Assembly (NCBI GenBank): GCA_965246995.1 | Contig: OZ252008.1 | Span: 3,658,001-3,722,000, forward strand | DNA from: VXRJ01 sp965246995 | GTDB lineage: Bacteria; Acidobacteriota; Vicinamibacteria; Vicinamibacterales; UBA8438 | Length of the DNA stretch: 64,000 bases | Direction: 5' to 3' | Part shown: one piece after another, positions 23,752 through 33,002 of the stretch | How the letters are laid out: each line of letters opens with the position of its first letter | Numbering within the stretch: position 1 is the first letter of the stretch | Notes under the pieces: model-generated | Databases searched by the model: none | What the model saw: the letters and a program-made list of their open reading frames with translations, nothing else | What the model was told of the DNA's origin: nothing | Program-made: the position numbers and the translations under genes

Positions 23752-26700
23752 CTAGAACGCCCAACGGAGACCGAACTGCATCTCGCGTGCGTTCAACGCG
23801 CTGAAGATCCGACCGAAGTTGGGCGAGCCGAAAAAGCGGTTGGGAAGATCGAAGTTCGCCCGGTTGAGCAGGTTGAAGATCTCCCAGCGGACCTCCAGTC
23901 GGCTGCCGCTGTCGAGCCACCAGTTCTTGGCGAGCGAGAAGTCGACATTGAAGTAACCGGGGGCGAAGACCGGGTTGCGCGCCGCGTTTCCGTACGTGAA
24001 CGGATCCTGCAGGCTGAACGCATCCGTGTCAAACCAGCGCTCCTGCGTCCGCTCACCAAGGGGGAGGTTCGGGTCGCCGGTGAGGTTGGGACGCTGGGCC
24101 GGGCCGGCGCCGATGTTGGCGATGTCGTCGGTCACGTTTACCGTGAACGGTGCGCCCGACTGCGCAGTCACGATCCCGTTCACCCGCCAGTTGCCCAACA
24201 GTGCCTCACGCATGCCGCCGGCCCCGGCGGCGAAAGGCAGCTCGTAGGTCGCGCTGGCGACGAACTGGTGGCGGTGGTCGAAGCTCGACAATGCCACCTC
24301 GCCGGGAAAGATGTTCCGCACGTCCTGCGGTACGTTCGCCTCGAATGCGGTGGTGCCGGGGCTCGATGCATCGTCCTCCGAGCGTGACAGCGTGTACGAG
24401 ACAGTGAACGCAAAACCGTCGCGGATGCGGCGGACGGTCTTCACCGTCACCGCGTGGTAGATCGACGTGCCGTCAAACCGGATGGCGCGAATACTGGCAA
24501 GCTGAGGCACCAGCCGGCGCGCGCTGATCGACCCTGGGCCCGGGACCGGCACGTTGCGGATGGTCGAGTTATCGGCGCCGATCGTGTACGACCCCATGTA
24601 GAAGAGCTCGAACATCTGGCTCGGCCCGAGCTCGGTCTGCAGGCCGCCGCTCCAGGTCTGCGTGTACTCCACCTGGTAGTCGTAGTCCATGATCGCACCG
24701 CCGATGCTGCCGGTCGGATCCGACGCGAGGATGCTCCGCGTATCGGCTCCCGGCACGAACTGACCCGCCGGCACATCCACCTGCTTCAGCAGGAAGAAGG
24801 GGAGGTTGCGGCTAAAGGCGGTCTGCACGCTATAGGCCCACTGATTCAGGAAGACACCATAGCCGCCCCGTACCACCGTCCCGCCGCTCCCGTCGGGCAG
24901 CCAGGCAAAGCCGAGGCGCGGGGCAAGCCGCACCTTGCTCGGCCGGAGCAGACTGCGATCCCATCCCGCCTCGGCTGATGTCACCCAGGGGATCGGAATG
25001 AGCGGCAGCAGCGTTTCGGCCTCGGGCGAGATATTCCCCGCGTCGTCGCTCGCAATCACGTAGCGTCCGCCCGGCACCGACAGATCGATTGTCGACAGCC
25101 GGTTGTCGACGTCATGCATATGCTGATTGAACTCGTAGCGAACGCCAGCGTTGATGGTGAGGTTATCGCTCACCCGCCAGTCGTCCTGTGCGAACAGGTG
25201 GATCCAGTTCGTGCGCGCGTCCTCGTCGCCGCGGCCGCCGATACCGGCACGGGCGGAGACCGGATAACCGAGCAGGAAATCGGCGAACGGGTTGCCGCTG
25301 AAGCGCCCGGTGTAGGCGAAGTGGCCGCGCGGCGCGGCGGGATTCTCCGGCCGAAACCGGAGGTGGAACCAGTAGCCGCCGAACTTGAAATGGTGCGAAC
25401 CCCGGTCGATAAGCACGTTCTGGTACAGCTCGAAGTGCTCGTTGTTCCGGTAGACGAAGCTGGTCGGATCCCCCATCGCGCTGTACAGGCCAGCCGTGTC
25501 GATCTGCGGATAGCCGATATCGCGCGGGTCGCTTGTGACGCCCGCGAGGCCGAGCGGGCCCGCGAAGTCCACGCCCCGGTTCAGGCTCGTCTGCCCGCCG
25601 TCCACGCGCATCCAGCCGAACCGCGTCTCGCTCAGGAACGTCCTCCCGATCGGTCGTGCGTAGCTGACAGCCAGGTTGCGGGTGCGGGTGGTGAGCGTGC
25701 GTCCGAAGCCGGGAATGAGTGACTCCTCCTGCACGCTGGTGCCGAACGGCTGCAGCGTGTCGGCGTCGAAGGTCGAGAAGCGCGCAAAGAACCGATCGGC
25801 GCGGCCGAAGCGATGATCGATGCGCGCGCTGAACTGATTGATGTCCGACTCGGACCGCTCCACCGACGTGAGGTTCTGCACCTCCCCGTCGCGGGTCGGA
25901 AGCGGAACCGCCTCGAGGAACGCGGCGGCGACCGGGTCCATCCGGTCGGCCGGGATCCCGTTGCCGGGGAATAGCGCCCCGCAGGCACCGGTCGCCAGAT
26001 CACGCGTCAGCGGGTCGCAGATCGGCGACTGGCCCGAGAAATCTCCCGCGCGGACGGCTTGCGACGGCACCGAGAAGGTCTTCGTCAGCGAGCGATTCGT
26101 CCGCTGTCCCTCGAAGCTGACGAACACGAACGTCCGGTCGTTAACGAGCGGCCCACCGAGGCTTCCGCCGAATTGCCGCTGATCGAGGGGCGGCACCGGC
26201 TGCTCGGGCGGGTCGAAGTAGTTGTGCGCGTCAAACCGCTCGTCACGGACGAACGTGAACGCGCTGCCATGCACCCGGTTGCCGCCCGACTTGGTAGCGA
26301 CGTTGATGAGCGCCGACGCCTTGCCACCAAACTCCGCCGGGTACATCGACTTCTGGATCTTGAATTCCTGGATGGAGTCGACCGACGGGTTGATCACCAG
26401 GTTGTTGAACAACTCGTCGGTCACCTTCACCCCGTCAAGCAGGTAGATATTGTGGCCGGCGCGCTGGCCGCCGACGTTCGGCAACGGTCCCGCCTGCTGG
26501 AGCGCCGCCCCGCGCGTCCCCCCCGGCGGGATCACCACCGCGTCGCTCAGTTGCGCGAGTTGCAGGAATTGCCGGCCGTTCAGCGGAATCTGCTCTACCT
26601 CTCGGGTGCCGATCACGTCGCTGATCTCCGCCGTGGTCGACTGCAGCAGCGGGGCCGCCGCGCTGACCGTCACCTCTTCGGTGATCTGTCCCAGGTCGAG

Positions 26701-27048
26701 CTGGAACGGCAACTCGAGGGTGCGGCCCAGGTCGAGGAAGATGCCGGTCCGGACGACGCGACGAAAGCCGGGTAGTTCGGCAGAGATGGTCCATTCACCG
26801 ATCGGGAGCGCTGCCATGTAGTAGCGGCCGTCCGCGCCGGTCACCCGTTCGACCGAGAAGTCGCTCTCGATATGCGTCGCGATCACCGTTGCGCCCGGCA
26901 GAACGGCCCCCGACTCGTCGCGGACCACCCCCTCCAGCTCGCCGGTGTTCGCCTGGCCGGCGAGCGGGACGGTCCCCGCCAGTAGCAGCAGCGCACCCAA
27001 TGCGGCGGTACACACGCCCGTCAGGTATCGGCGGAAAGGCGCCAGCAT
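23752..27048 (-). CDS. Oar-like TonB-dependent receptor, 1098 aa
   Basis: Outer-membrane receptor of the kind expanded in Acidobacteriota. A signal peptide ends near LAGQ. Residues about 35-120 are a carboxypeptidase-regulatory-like domain (ELEGVVRDESGAVLPGATV, GADGRYYMAALPIGEW). The plug domain follows (PLNGRQFLQLAQLSDAV, NIYLLDGVKVTDELFNN, EFGGKASALINVATKSG). The remaining 800 or so residues are the beta-barrel, ending in the typical aromatic FGLRWAF. Ligand unknown; peptides or glycans are usual for Oar-like proteins. The ATG at 27048 lies 9 nt from the lpxB stop and 8 nt after TATAAT on the same strand, so it may be transcribed both with lpxB and on its own. Confidence 0.93.
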   Translation of the reverse strand: MLAPFRRYLTGVCTAALGALLLLAGTVPLAGQANTGELEGVVRDESGAVLPGATVIATHIESDFSVERVTGADGRYYMAALPIGEWTISAELPGFRRVVRTGIFLDLGRTLELPFQLDLGQITEEVTVSAAAPLLQSTTAEISDVIGTREVEQIPLNGRQFLQLAQLSDAVVIPPGGTRGAALQQAGPLPNVGGQRAGHNIYLLDGVKVTDELFNNLVINPSVDSIQEFKIQKSMYPAEFGGKASALINVATKSGGNRVHGSAFTFVRDERFDAHNYFDPPEQPVPPLDQRQFGGSLGGPLVNDRTFVFVSFEGQRTNRSLTKTFSVPSQAVRAGDFSGQSPICDPLTRDLATGACGALFPGNGIPADRMDPVAAAFLEAVPLPTRDGEVQNLTSVERSESDINQFSARIDHRFGRADRFFARFSTFDADTLQPFGTSVQEESLIPGFGRTLTTRTRNLAVSYARPIGRTFLSETRFGWMRVDGGQTSLNRGVDFAGPLGLAGVTSDPRDIGYPQIDTAGLYSAMGDPTSFVYRNNEHFELYQNVLIDRGSHHFKFGGYWFHLRFRPENPAAPRGHFAYTGRFSGNPFADFLLGYPVSARAGIGGRGDEDARTNWIHLFAQDDWRVSDNLTINAGVRYEFNQHMHDVDNRLSTIDLSVPGGRYVIASDDAGNISPEAETLLPLIPIPWVTSAEAGWDRSLLRPSKVRLAPRLGFAWLPDGSGGTVVRGGYGVFLNQWAYSVQTAFSRNLPFFLLKQVDVPAGQFVPGADTRSILASDPTGSIGGAIMDYDYQVEYTQTWSGGLQTELGPSQMFELFYMGSYTIGADNSTIRNVPVPGPGSISARRLVPQLASIRAIRFDGTSIYHAVTVKTVRRIRDGFAFTVSYTLSRSEDDASSPGTTAFEANVPQDVRNIFPGEVALSSFDHRHQFVASATYELPFAAGAGGMREALLGNWRVNGIVTAQSGAPFTVNVTDDIANIGAGPAQRPNLTGDPNLPLGERTQERWFDTDAFSLQDPFTYGNAARNPVFAPGYFNVDFSLAKNWWLDSGSRLEVRWEIFNLLNRANFDLPNRFFGSPNFGRIFSALNAREMQFGLRWAF

Positions 27049-27056
27049 GACCAACG

Positions 27057-27062
27057 ATTATA
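27057..27062 (-). promoter_or_regulatory. TATAAT hexamer 8 nt upstream of the TonB-receptor ATG
   Basis: A perfect -10 consensus on the minus strand overlaps the end of lpxB (its TAA) and ends 8 nt before the ATG. No -35 is evident at 15-18 nt. It fits the leaderless pattern, but chance overlap with the stop codon is possible. Confidence 0.35.
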
Positions 27063-28209
27063 CGAAATCAGGCGGCTTGCTCCCGCCCGCCGCCTCCAGG
27101 ATCCGGGCTGCCGCGCGGCGGCTCGCACCGGGCGTGCCGAGCCTTTCGCGCACGTCTGCGAGCGCCGACCGCGTCTGGCTGGACAACTTTGCGTCGGTCA
27201 GGAAGCGGACCACTTCGTCGGCGACCGCGTCCGGCGTGAAGGCATCCTGGAGCAGTTCCGGCACCACCGGTTTGCCCGCAATCAGATTGACCATTCCGGC
27301 GTTCGGCACATGCGAGAACGCCTTAACGACACGGAAGGTCAGGTCCGACAGCCGATAGACGATCACCATGGGCTTCTGGTGGATGGCGGTCTGCACGGTG
27401 GCCGTGCCCGACGCGGTGACGACGACATCGCAGGCCGCCAGCACGTCGTCGGTCCGCCCTTCCACGACCGCCGCCGCGCCCGACGACGCAAGGGGTGCGA
27501 GCGGCTCGAAGAAGCTGTCATCAAGCTGGGGCGCACGCGCCACGACAAACTGCGCTCCCGGCACGCGTTCGCGGATCCGCGTCGCCGCCCGCACCACGTC
27601 GGGCAGAATGGCGCGCAACTCGTTCGGCCGGCTACCTGGCAGCAGCGCGACGGTCGGTGCGCCCGAATCGAGGCCCAGCCCGCTCAGGAACGACTCGCGT
27701 GTAACCGAGGGGGCGGTCAGCTCCAGCAGCGGATGGCCGACAAACTGGACCGGGATGCCGGCCTCGCGGTAGACCTCCACTTCGAACGGAAAGATCACCA
27801 GCACCTGATCAACCAGCCGGCGCATCGTCCGGATCCGCCCCCGCCGCCACGCCCAGAGCTGCGGCCCGATGTAGTAGACGACCGGAACGCCGAGACGCCG
27901 CATCGCCGCGGCCAGCCGGAAGTTGATCTCCGGGAAGTCGATCGCGACGAAGACATCGGGCCGCTCTGCGCGGGCGCGCGCCACCATCCGCCGGTAGATC
28001 GCGTACGACCGGGGCACCACGGCGAGCGCTTCCGACAAACCGGTCGCTGCCAGCCCCCGGTAGTGGCCCACGAGGTCGGCGCCGGCGGCGTGCAACTGGT
28101 CGCCACCCAGGCCGCAGACCGTCACCGACGGGTCCATCTCGCGCAGCGCGCGGGTCAGGGCGCCGGCGTACAGGTCACCCGAAGGCTCACCGCACGAGAT
28201 CAGGATCAC
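27058..28209 (-). CDS. lpxB: Lipid-A-disaccharide synthase LpxB, about 383 aa
   Basis: Inverting glycosyltransferase (GT19) that joins UDP-diacylglucosamine and lipid X in lipid A synthesis, at the inner membrane. Hallmarks are ISCGEPSGDLYAGAL at the N-terminus, DVFVAIDFPEINFRLA, YYIGPQLWAW, FVGHPLLE, ALLPGSRPNEL and the nucleotide-sugar site VTASGTATVQTAI. The GTG at 28209 gives a length equal to E. coli LpxB (382 aa). An ATG at 28269 is in frame but lies inside long repeat copy A; it would add 20 residues encoded mostly by the repeat (MHRRSNAAGVSPRAAS...). Either start is possible. No other lipid A genes are in the window. Confidence 0.9.
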   Translation of the reverse strand: MILISCGEPSGDLYAGALTRALREMDPSVTVCGLGGDQLHAAGADLVGHYRGLAATGLSEALAVVPRSYAIYRRMVARARAERPDVFVAIDFPEINFRLAAAMRRLGVPVVYYIGPQLWAWRRGRIRTMRRLVDQVLVIFPFEVEVYREAGIPVQFVGHPLLELTAPSVTRESFLSGLGLDSGAPTVALLPGSRPNELRAILPDVVRAATRIRERVPGAQFVVARAPQLDDSFFEPLAPLASSGAAAVVEGRTDDVLAACDVVVTASGTATVQTAIHQKPMVIVYRLSDLTFRVVKAFSHVPNAGMVNLIAGKPVVPELLQDAFTPDAVADEVVRFLTDAKLSSQTRSALADVRERLGTPGASRRAAARILEAAGGSKPPDFV

Positions 28210-28222
28210 GGCCGTTGTCTGG

Positions 28223-28388
28223 CTAGCAGCCCGTGGTGAAACCCCTGCTGCATTCGACCGGCGATGCATCTCGCCTGAACGGCGTTGCTCCTCGGTCTCA
28301 TATGGCCAATATGCTCCCCCGTCGCGCCTTGTCAGGTGCGCGCCTCGCCGGTCTCGGTGCGACGCGGGGTTTCACCACGGACTGCTAG
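28223..28388 (-). repeat. Long palindromic repeat element, copy A (166 bp)
   Basis: The terminal inverted repeats are CTAGCAGCCCGTGGTGAAAC on the left and its near-complement on the right (GGTTTCACCACGGACTGCTAG). Read on the minus strand, it aligns over its whole length with copies B and C but lacks the internal hairpin modules. The TAG at its right end is the stop codon of the M16 peptidase gene. An ATG inside it opens a frame running into lpxB. Confidence 0.85.
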
Positions 28389-29887
28389 CGCCCGCCCGGT
28401 GTGCGGCGGAAGTCGGCTGAGGTCAGGTCGAGTTCGGCCATCGGCACCACTTCTATCCGGTCGAACCCGACGGCGGGCAGATCGCGAATGAACGCGGATG
28501 CGTCTCCCACCAGCACGATCGACAGGTTGTCCGGCCGGAGATACGCCTCCGCCGCCCGCTGGATGTCACGCGGTGTGACCGAATTGATACGCAGCGGGTA
28601 CTGCTCGATCTCGTCGAGTTCGAGGCCGAAGAGCATCGCTTCAAGCACGCGCGCGGCGATGGCATTGGGCGTCTCGAGCGTGATCGGGAAGCTGCCCGCC
28701 AGGTAGTCCTGCGCCCCGCCCAGTTCGCCGCGGCTCACCGGCTCGCGCCGGAGCCGCGCGATCTCGTCCACCATCAGCCGAAGCGCTTCGGCAGTGACGG
28801 GCGACCGGGTATCGGTCTGCGCGAGGAAGTCGCCCGACACAAGCTGACCTCCCAGATCGGCGTTCGCCGAGTACGTCAGTTGCCGCTCGGTCCGAAGCAC
28901 GCCGCCAAGCCGGTTGCCCCCTTCGCCACCCAGGATCTTGATCGCCAGATCGAAGGTCAGGAAGTCGTCGTGTGCGCGCGGCAGCGCGACATGCCCGGCG
29001 CGGATGACCGTCTGGACCGCACCGGGGCGGTTGATCACCACCAGGCGGCGCGTGGGGGCGGGGATTGCCTCCATCCCCGCCGCCGGCGGCTCCACCGTAC
29101 CGGCCGCCCAGTCGCCGAATACCCGCTCGACGCCGGCGAACGCCTCGTCCGCGGTGACGTCACCCACCACCGCGATCAACGCATTGTTCGGCAGGAAATG
29201 CGTGCGGTGAAACGCCATGAGATCGTCGCGCGTGATCGCGCGAACCGACTCGGGCGTGCCCCCCTGGGGCATCCCGTACGGATGGAAGCCGTACACCAGG
29301 CGGTTGAAGACGACACCCGCGACGTAGGCCGGATCCTCGTAGCTCACCTGGAAGCTGGAGAGCACCTGGTTGCGCTGCCGGTCGATCTCGGCCGGGTCGA
29401 ACGCAGGACGGCGCGCCACGTCGGAAACCAGATCGAGTGCCACACCGAAGCTGTCCTTCATCACCAGCGCATCGACGTAGCTCAGCTCGCGCGCCGCGCC
29501 GACCCCGAGCGCGCCGCCGATGCTGTCGATGGCAGTCGCGATCTCCTGCGCCGAACGGCTGGTGGTCCCCTGATCGAGCAGTCGGCCCACCAGTTGCGCG
29601 ACGCCCGGCTTGCCCGTCGGGTCGGATGCCGTGCCGGCCCGCAGGATCATCCGAACGCTCACGGCCGGCTGCTCGTGGTGCCCGACGTAGATCACCTGCA
29701 GTCCATTCGGGAGAGACCGGATCTCGTAGTGGGGGAAAACCATGGCGCGCCGGACGAGCGCCGGCGGCGGTTGCTCGCTCGGCCAGTCGACGCGCTGCGC
29801 CGAGGCGTTCGGCGCCAGCGTCATCCCGGCACACACCACCGCCGCCGTTGCCACGGCGGCCGCCGGGTACGAGCGCGCCGTTCTCAT
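28385..29887 (-). CDS. M16 family peptidase-like subunit lacking the zinc motif, 500 aa
   Basis: Exported (signal peptide MRTARSYPAAAVATAAVVCAG...). It has the two-domain M16 fold (EIRSLPNGLQVIYVGHHEQP at the start, NNALIAVVGDVTADEAF in the middle). The catalytic HxxEH is replaced by a segment reading VAQLVGRLLDQGT, so this is the non-catalytic partner. It overlaps the 3' end of the upstream catalytic M16 gene by 4 nt (ATGA), which indicates a heterodimer like mitochondrial processing peptidase or PqqF-type pairs. The TAG stop is formed by repeat copy A. Confidence 0.9.
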   Translation of the reverse strand: MRTARSYPAAAVATAAVVCAGMTLAPNASAQRVDWPSEQPPPALVRRAMVFPHYEIRSLPNGLQVIYVGHHEQPAVSVRMILRAGTASDPTGKPGVAQLVGRLLDQGTTSRSAQEIATAIDSIGGALGVGAARELSYVDALVMKDSFGVALDLVSDVARRPAFDPAEIDRQRNQVLSSFQVSYEDPAYVAGVVFNRLVYGFHPYGMPQGGTPESVRAITRDDLMAFHRTHFLPNNALIAVVGDVTADEAFAGVERVFGDWAAGTVEPPAAGMEAIPAPTRRLVVINRPGAVQTVIRAGHVALPRAHDDFLTFDLAIKILGGEGGNRLGGVLRTERQLTYSANADLGGQLVSGDFLAQTDTRSPVTAEALRLMVDEIARLRREPVSRGELGGAQDYLAGSFPITLETPNAIAARVLEAMLFGLELDEIEQYPLRINSVTPRDIQRAAEAYLRPDNLSIVLVGDASAFIRDLPAVGFDRIEVVPMAELDLTSADFRRTPGGR

Positions 29888-31257
29888 TGCCCGCTCCTGC
29901 CGCTGCCGCGCGGCACGATCGTCAGCACCAGGCGATTGTCGTCGCGCAGATAGGTCTGCGCTACCCGCTGCACGTCGTCCTGCGAGACATTCATGAAGAT
30001 GTCGAACTCGGCGTCTGCCGTCGTCACGTCGTCGTGGGCCACGGCCGCGTGCGCGAGGTGCACCGCCTTCTGCTCGATCGTGATCCGGCCAATCACGTAG
30101 TCGCGCGCAAACTGGTTCTTCGCGCGCTGGAGCTCGGCGTCGGTCGGCGGATCGGATTTTGCGCGATCAAGCTCCGCGATCAGGGCGGCGGCCACCTCGT
30201 CGGTCGACCGGCCGGGTGGCGCGAGCGCCACGGCGTAGAAGAGATTCGGATCCTCGATCAGGATCCCCTGGCCGAACGCCGTGACGGCGACCTGCTGCTC
30301 GTACACCAGCCGCCGGTAGATCCGCGCACTCTGTCCGTCGGAAAGAACCTTCGAGAGGATGTGCAGCGGATAGGCGTCCGGATGCCCGTCGTATGTGATC
30401 GGATGCGCCACCACGACGGCGGGGAGCGGCCAGTTGTCCGCCTCCACGGTCAGGCTGCGCGGGCCCGCCGGCGCCGGCTCGCGGGGCAGGTCACGCGGCA
30501 CCGGACGCTCGGCTTTCGGGACGCGGCCGAAGAAGTGCTCCACCAACTGGAACGCATAGTTCGTATCGAAGTCGCCGACCAGGGTCAGCGTGGCGTTCTC
30601 CGGAACGTAGTAGGTGTCGAAGAATGCCTGCACATCCTCGATCCGCGCCGCCTCGAGATCCGTCATCGACCCGATCGTCGTGTGCCGGTAGGGATGGGTC
30701 GTGAAGGCATGCTCGTAGAGGATTTCGTTCAGCAGGCCGAACGGTTCGTTCTCGTAGCGAAGGCGCCGCTCTTCCTTCACCACTTCGCGCTCGGCGTCGA
30801 GTCCCTCCTCGCTGATCCGGAGCGTCGCCATCCGGTCCGCTTCCATCCAGAGGACCAGCGGCAGGTACTCCGCCGGAACCGTTTCGTGGAAGACCGTGGC
30901 GTCATCGGTGGTGTAAGCGTTGCCGTCACCGCCGATTCGAGTGATGAGGGATAGGTGGTCACCCTGCTGCAGGTTGTGCGACCCCTGAAACATCAGGTGC
31001 TCGAAGAGGTGCGCGAACCCGGTCCGGCCAGCCGGCTCGTCGCGCGATCCGACCTGGTACCAGAGCTGGAGATGGACGATGGGCGTCGAGCGGTCCTCGG
31101 AGAGGATCACCGTGAGGCCGTTGTCGAGCTTCTCGATCCGGTATTCGAACTTCGTCGGACGAACCGCGGCGCCGCCCGTCAGGACGAAAGCGCAGGCGAA
31201 CGCGGCGGTGAGTGTGGCAAGCGCCGCGGCGCGGTAAAGGTGCGGCCAGGAACGCAT
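29884..31257 (-). CDS. M16 family zinc metallopeptidase (catalytic subunit), 457 aa
   Basis: Exported insulinase/processing-peptidase-type protease with signal sequence (LATLTAAFACAFVLTGG). The inverted zinc motif is H83-L-F-E86-H87 in GFAHLFEHLMFQGS. The third ligand Glu lies in the conserved acidic stretch EREVVKEERR (about residue 162). The C-terminal domain has the substrate-binding YRRLVYEQQ region. It likely degrades peptides in the periplasm together with the downstream inactive partner. CATAAT lies 5 nt upstream of the ATG and there is no clear Shine-Dalgarno, another possible leaderless start. Confidence 0.92.
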   Translation of the reverse strand: MRSWPHLYRAAALATLTAAFACAFVLTGGAAVRPTKFEYRIEKLDNGLTVILSEDRSTPIVHLQLWYQVGSRDEPAGRTGFAHLFEHLMFQGSHNLQQGDHLSLITRIGGDGNAYTTDDATVFHETVPAEYLPLVLWMEADRMATLRISEEGLDAEREVVKEERRLRYENEPFGLLNEILYEHAFTTHPYRHTTIGSMTDLEAARIEDVQAFFDTYYVPENATLTLVGDFDTNYAFQLVEHFFGRVPKAERPVPRDLPREPAPAGPRSLTVEADNWPLPAVVVAHPITYDGHPDAYPLHILSKVLSDGQSARIYRRLVYEQQVAVTAFGQGILIEDPNLFYAVALAPPGRSTDEVAAALIAELDRAKSDPPTDAELQRAKNQFARDYVIGRITIEQKAVHLAHAAVAHDDVTTADAEFDIFMNVSQDDVQRVAQTYLRDDNRLVLTIVPRGSGRSGQ

Positions 31258-31305
31258 GGGCGATTATGGCACAGCGCCCGATAGTTCCCGCGCCTTGTCG
31301 ATCGG

Positions 31306-32796
31306 TCAGTCGACGATGAAGCGGAACGACAAGCGGGTCCAGTCCGCGGCCTCGCGGATGTACAGGCCGGGATCGATGCGTCGTTCGCGGCCCACGAGCA
31401 ACTCTCCCGTGCCGGCGCCGCCGCGGAACCGGAATCCCACCTGGGCGATGCCGCCGTAGTCGCTGTGGCGTCCGAACCACTGCGGATCGGAGCGGAGCCA
31501 CGTGCCGTCCAGCTCTCCGATGAACGCCACGCGGCTGCTGACGGGACGCGTGACGCGAACATAGCCGTTCGCCTCCTGCTTGTAGTCCACTTCGGATCCG
31601 GCGATCAGGGTCAGCGCACGGATAGCGAGGTCGATATCGAATGACCCGAGCCGGACCCGGTCGCCGTACGACAGGCCCAGCATGTTCCAGGCGGGTGAAC
31701 CGGCGTTGTGCCGATCGGTCTGATGGCGCGAGACGTGGTGGAACGTGATGCCCAGCTCACCGCGCACGAGACGGGTGAAGACCGACAGATCCATCGTATA
31801 GGTGGTCTGCGTCGGATCGATCGGTCGCCGCTTGTTACCCACTACGGTCTCGAGGTTCAGGAAGACGTTCCCACGGAGGTACCAGAAGTCGAAGACATCC
31901 ATGTCAACACCGACATCGGTGTCCCAGATGAAGTGCCGGTTGCCATGGCCCGGGAGCCGTGATCCCTCGACATGCGCGAGGTAGCGGGTCAGAAAGCCGA
32001 GTTGCGGATCGCTCAACTGCGCCGGACGGGGACCGCCCACCGCCTGCGCCGCCGCCGGCGCCGCGCAGCCGAGGAGCAACAGCGCGAACACCAGCAGCCG
32101 GCCGAGCATTCGTTCGACGAACGGCGTCAGATGATCCAGCTTGAGCCGCCCCGCGACCTCACGGAGATGGGCCGAGCGCCGCTCCGGATCGGCATGCAGG
32201 ATGCCGCGCAGTTCCGTCAGTGGCGCGCTCGCCTTGGGCCGCCACTTCACCGCGGTCAGCCCGTGGCGTGCACCACGCCAGGCGAGAAGGTGCCCGACGG
32301 CAAGGAAGACGAAGTAGTAGGCAATCAGGTTTGGGCCCGGCACGAAGAAGAGGAGCGGCCCGAGGATGGCCGCCGCAATGCTCGATCCGACGAGCCGGCG
32401 GACGTGACGGTCCGCGTCACGCTGCAGACCGGCGCGTGCGACCGCTATCGCTTCCTCCGGCTGCAGGTCGTCTGGATGGACCAGCGCGGCCGTCGTCCGG
32501 CTTCGCAGGTGCCGGAGCATTCGCCAGTCGACAACCGCCTCGGCCACCCACCCGATGATGACGTCGCGCAGGCGGACGAGCCAGGGCCGCCGCTGCGCCG
32601 GGTCGACCGGCAAGGTCGCAAGATGCCGGGCCCGGCGCGCCTCCTGCGCCCCGGACACCATCTGCCGGAAACGTGCGTACCAGCCGCCCCGCCCCACCCC
32701 GGCGGTCGCGTCGGTAGCGCCAGCCTCGACCGACTCGCAGTAGAGCTCGTAGAGGGTGGGGCCGATCGGCACGAGATAGACGTCGACGTCAGGCAA
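31306..32796 (-). CDS. Fusion: mitochondrial K+/H+-exchange-related-like domain plus outer-membrane beta-barrel, 496 aa
   Basis: Residues 1-225 resemble the family named after yeast mitochondrial K+/H+ exchange proteins (DVYLVPIGPTLYELYCE; hydrophobic stretch about 140-172 with FFVPGPNLIAYYFVF). At residue 230 a new signal-like segment begins (MLGRLLVFALLLLGCAAPAAAQA). It is followed by about 240 residues of alternating beta-strand, aromatic-rich sequence ending in LSFRFIVD, like an outer-membrane barrel. No stop or frame change separates the halves. An internal start at ATG 32109 would give a separate 267-aa barrel protein. The N-terminal start is inferred as TTG 32796, because upstream sequence enters repeat copy B. 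Function unknown. Confidence 0.65.
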   Translation of the reverse strand: MPDVDVYLVPIGPTLYELYCESVEAGATDATAGVGRGGWYARFRQMVSGAQEARRARHLATLPVDPAQRRPWLVRLRDVIIGWVAEAVVDWRMLRHLRSRTTAALVHPDDLQPEEAIAVARAGLQRDADRHVRRLVGSSIAAAILGPLLFFVPGPNLIAYYFVFLAVGHLLAWRGARHGLTAVKWRPKASAPLTELRGILHADPERRSAHLREVAGRLKLDHLTPFVERMLGRLLVFALLLLGCAAPAAAQAVGGPRPAQLSDPQLGFLTRYLAHVEGSRLPGHGNRHFIWDTDVGVDMDVFDFWYLRGNVFLNLETVVGNKRRPIDPTQTTYTMDLSVFTRLVRGELGITFHHVSRHQTDRHNAGSPAWNMLGLSYGDRVRLGSFDIDLAIRALTLIAGSEVDYKQEANGYVRVTRPVSSRVAFIGELDGTWLRSDPQWFGRHSDYGGIAQVGFRFRGGAGTGELLVGRERRIDPGLYIREAADWTRLSFRFIVD

Positions 32797-32818
32797 GGGG
32801 CGTAAACATTCGTTGGGC

Positions 32819-33002
32819 CTAGGAGCCCGTGGTGAAACCCCGCGTAGCACCGAGAGCGGTGAGGCGCCCGGCTGACAAGGCGCGACGAGGGAGCATATTG
32901 GCCATATTGCGACCGCGGACTGACGCAGTCCGCGGAGCAACGCCGTTCAGGCGGGATGCATCGCCGCTCGAATGTAGCGGGGGTTTCACCACGGGCTCCT
33001 AA
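32819..33002 (+). repeat. Long palindromic repeat element, copy B (184 bp)
   Basis: The ends are CTAGGAGCCCGTGGTGAAAC and GTTTCACCACGGGCTCCTAA, near-perfect inverted repeats flanked by TA. It has one internal hairpin module with a 9-bp stem (32914-32922 with 32926-32934). It also contains the conserved GCATATTGGCCATAT core and an outward-facing ATG at 32956. It sits in the 325-bp gap between the fusion gene and the DUF1684 gene. Confidence 0.88.
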
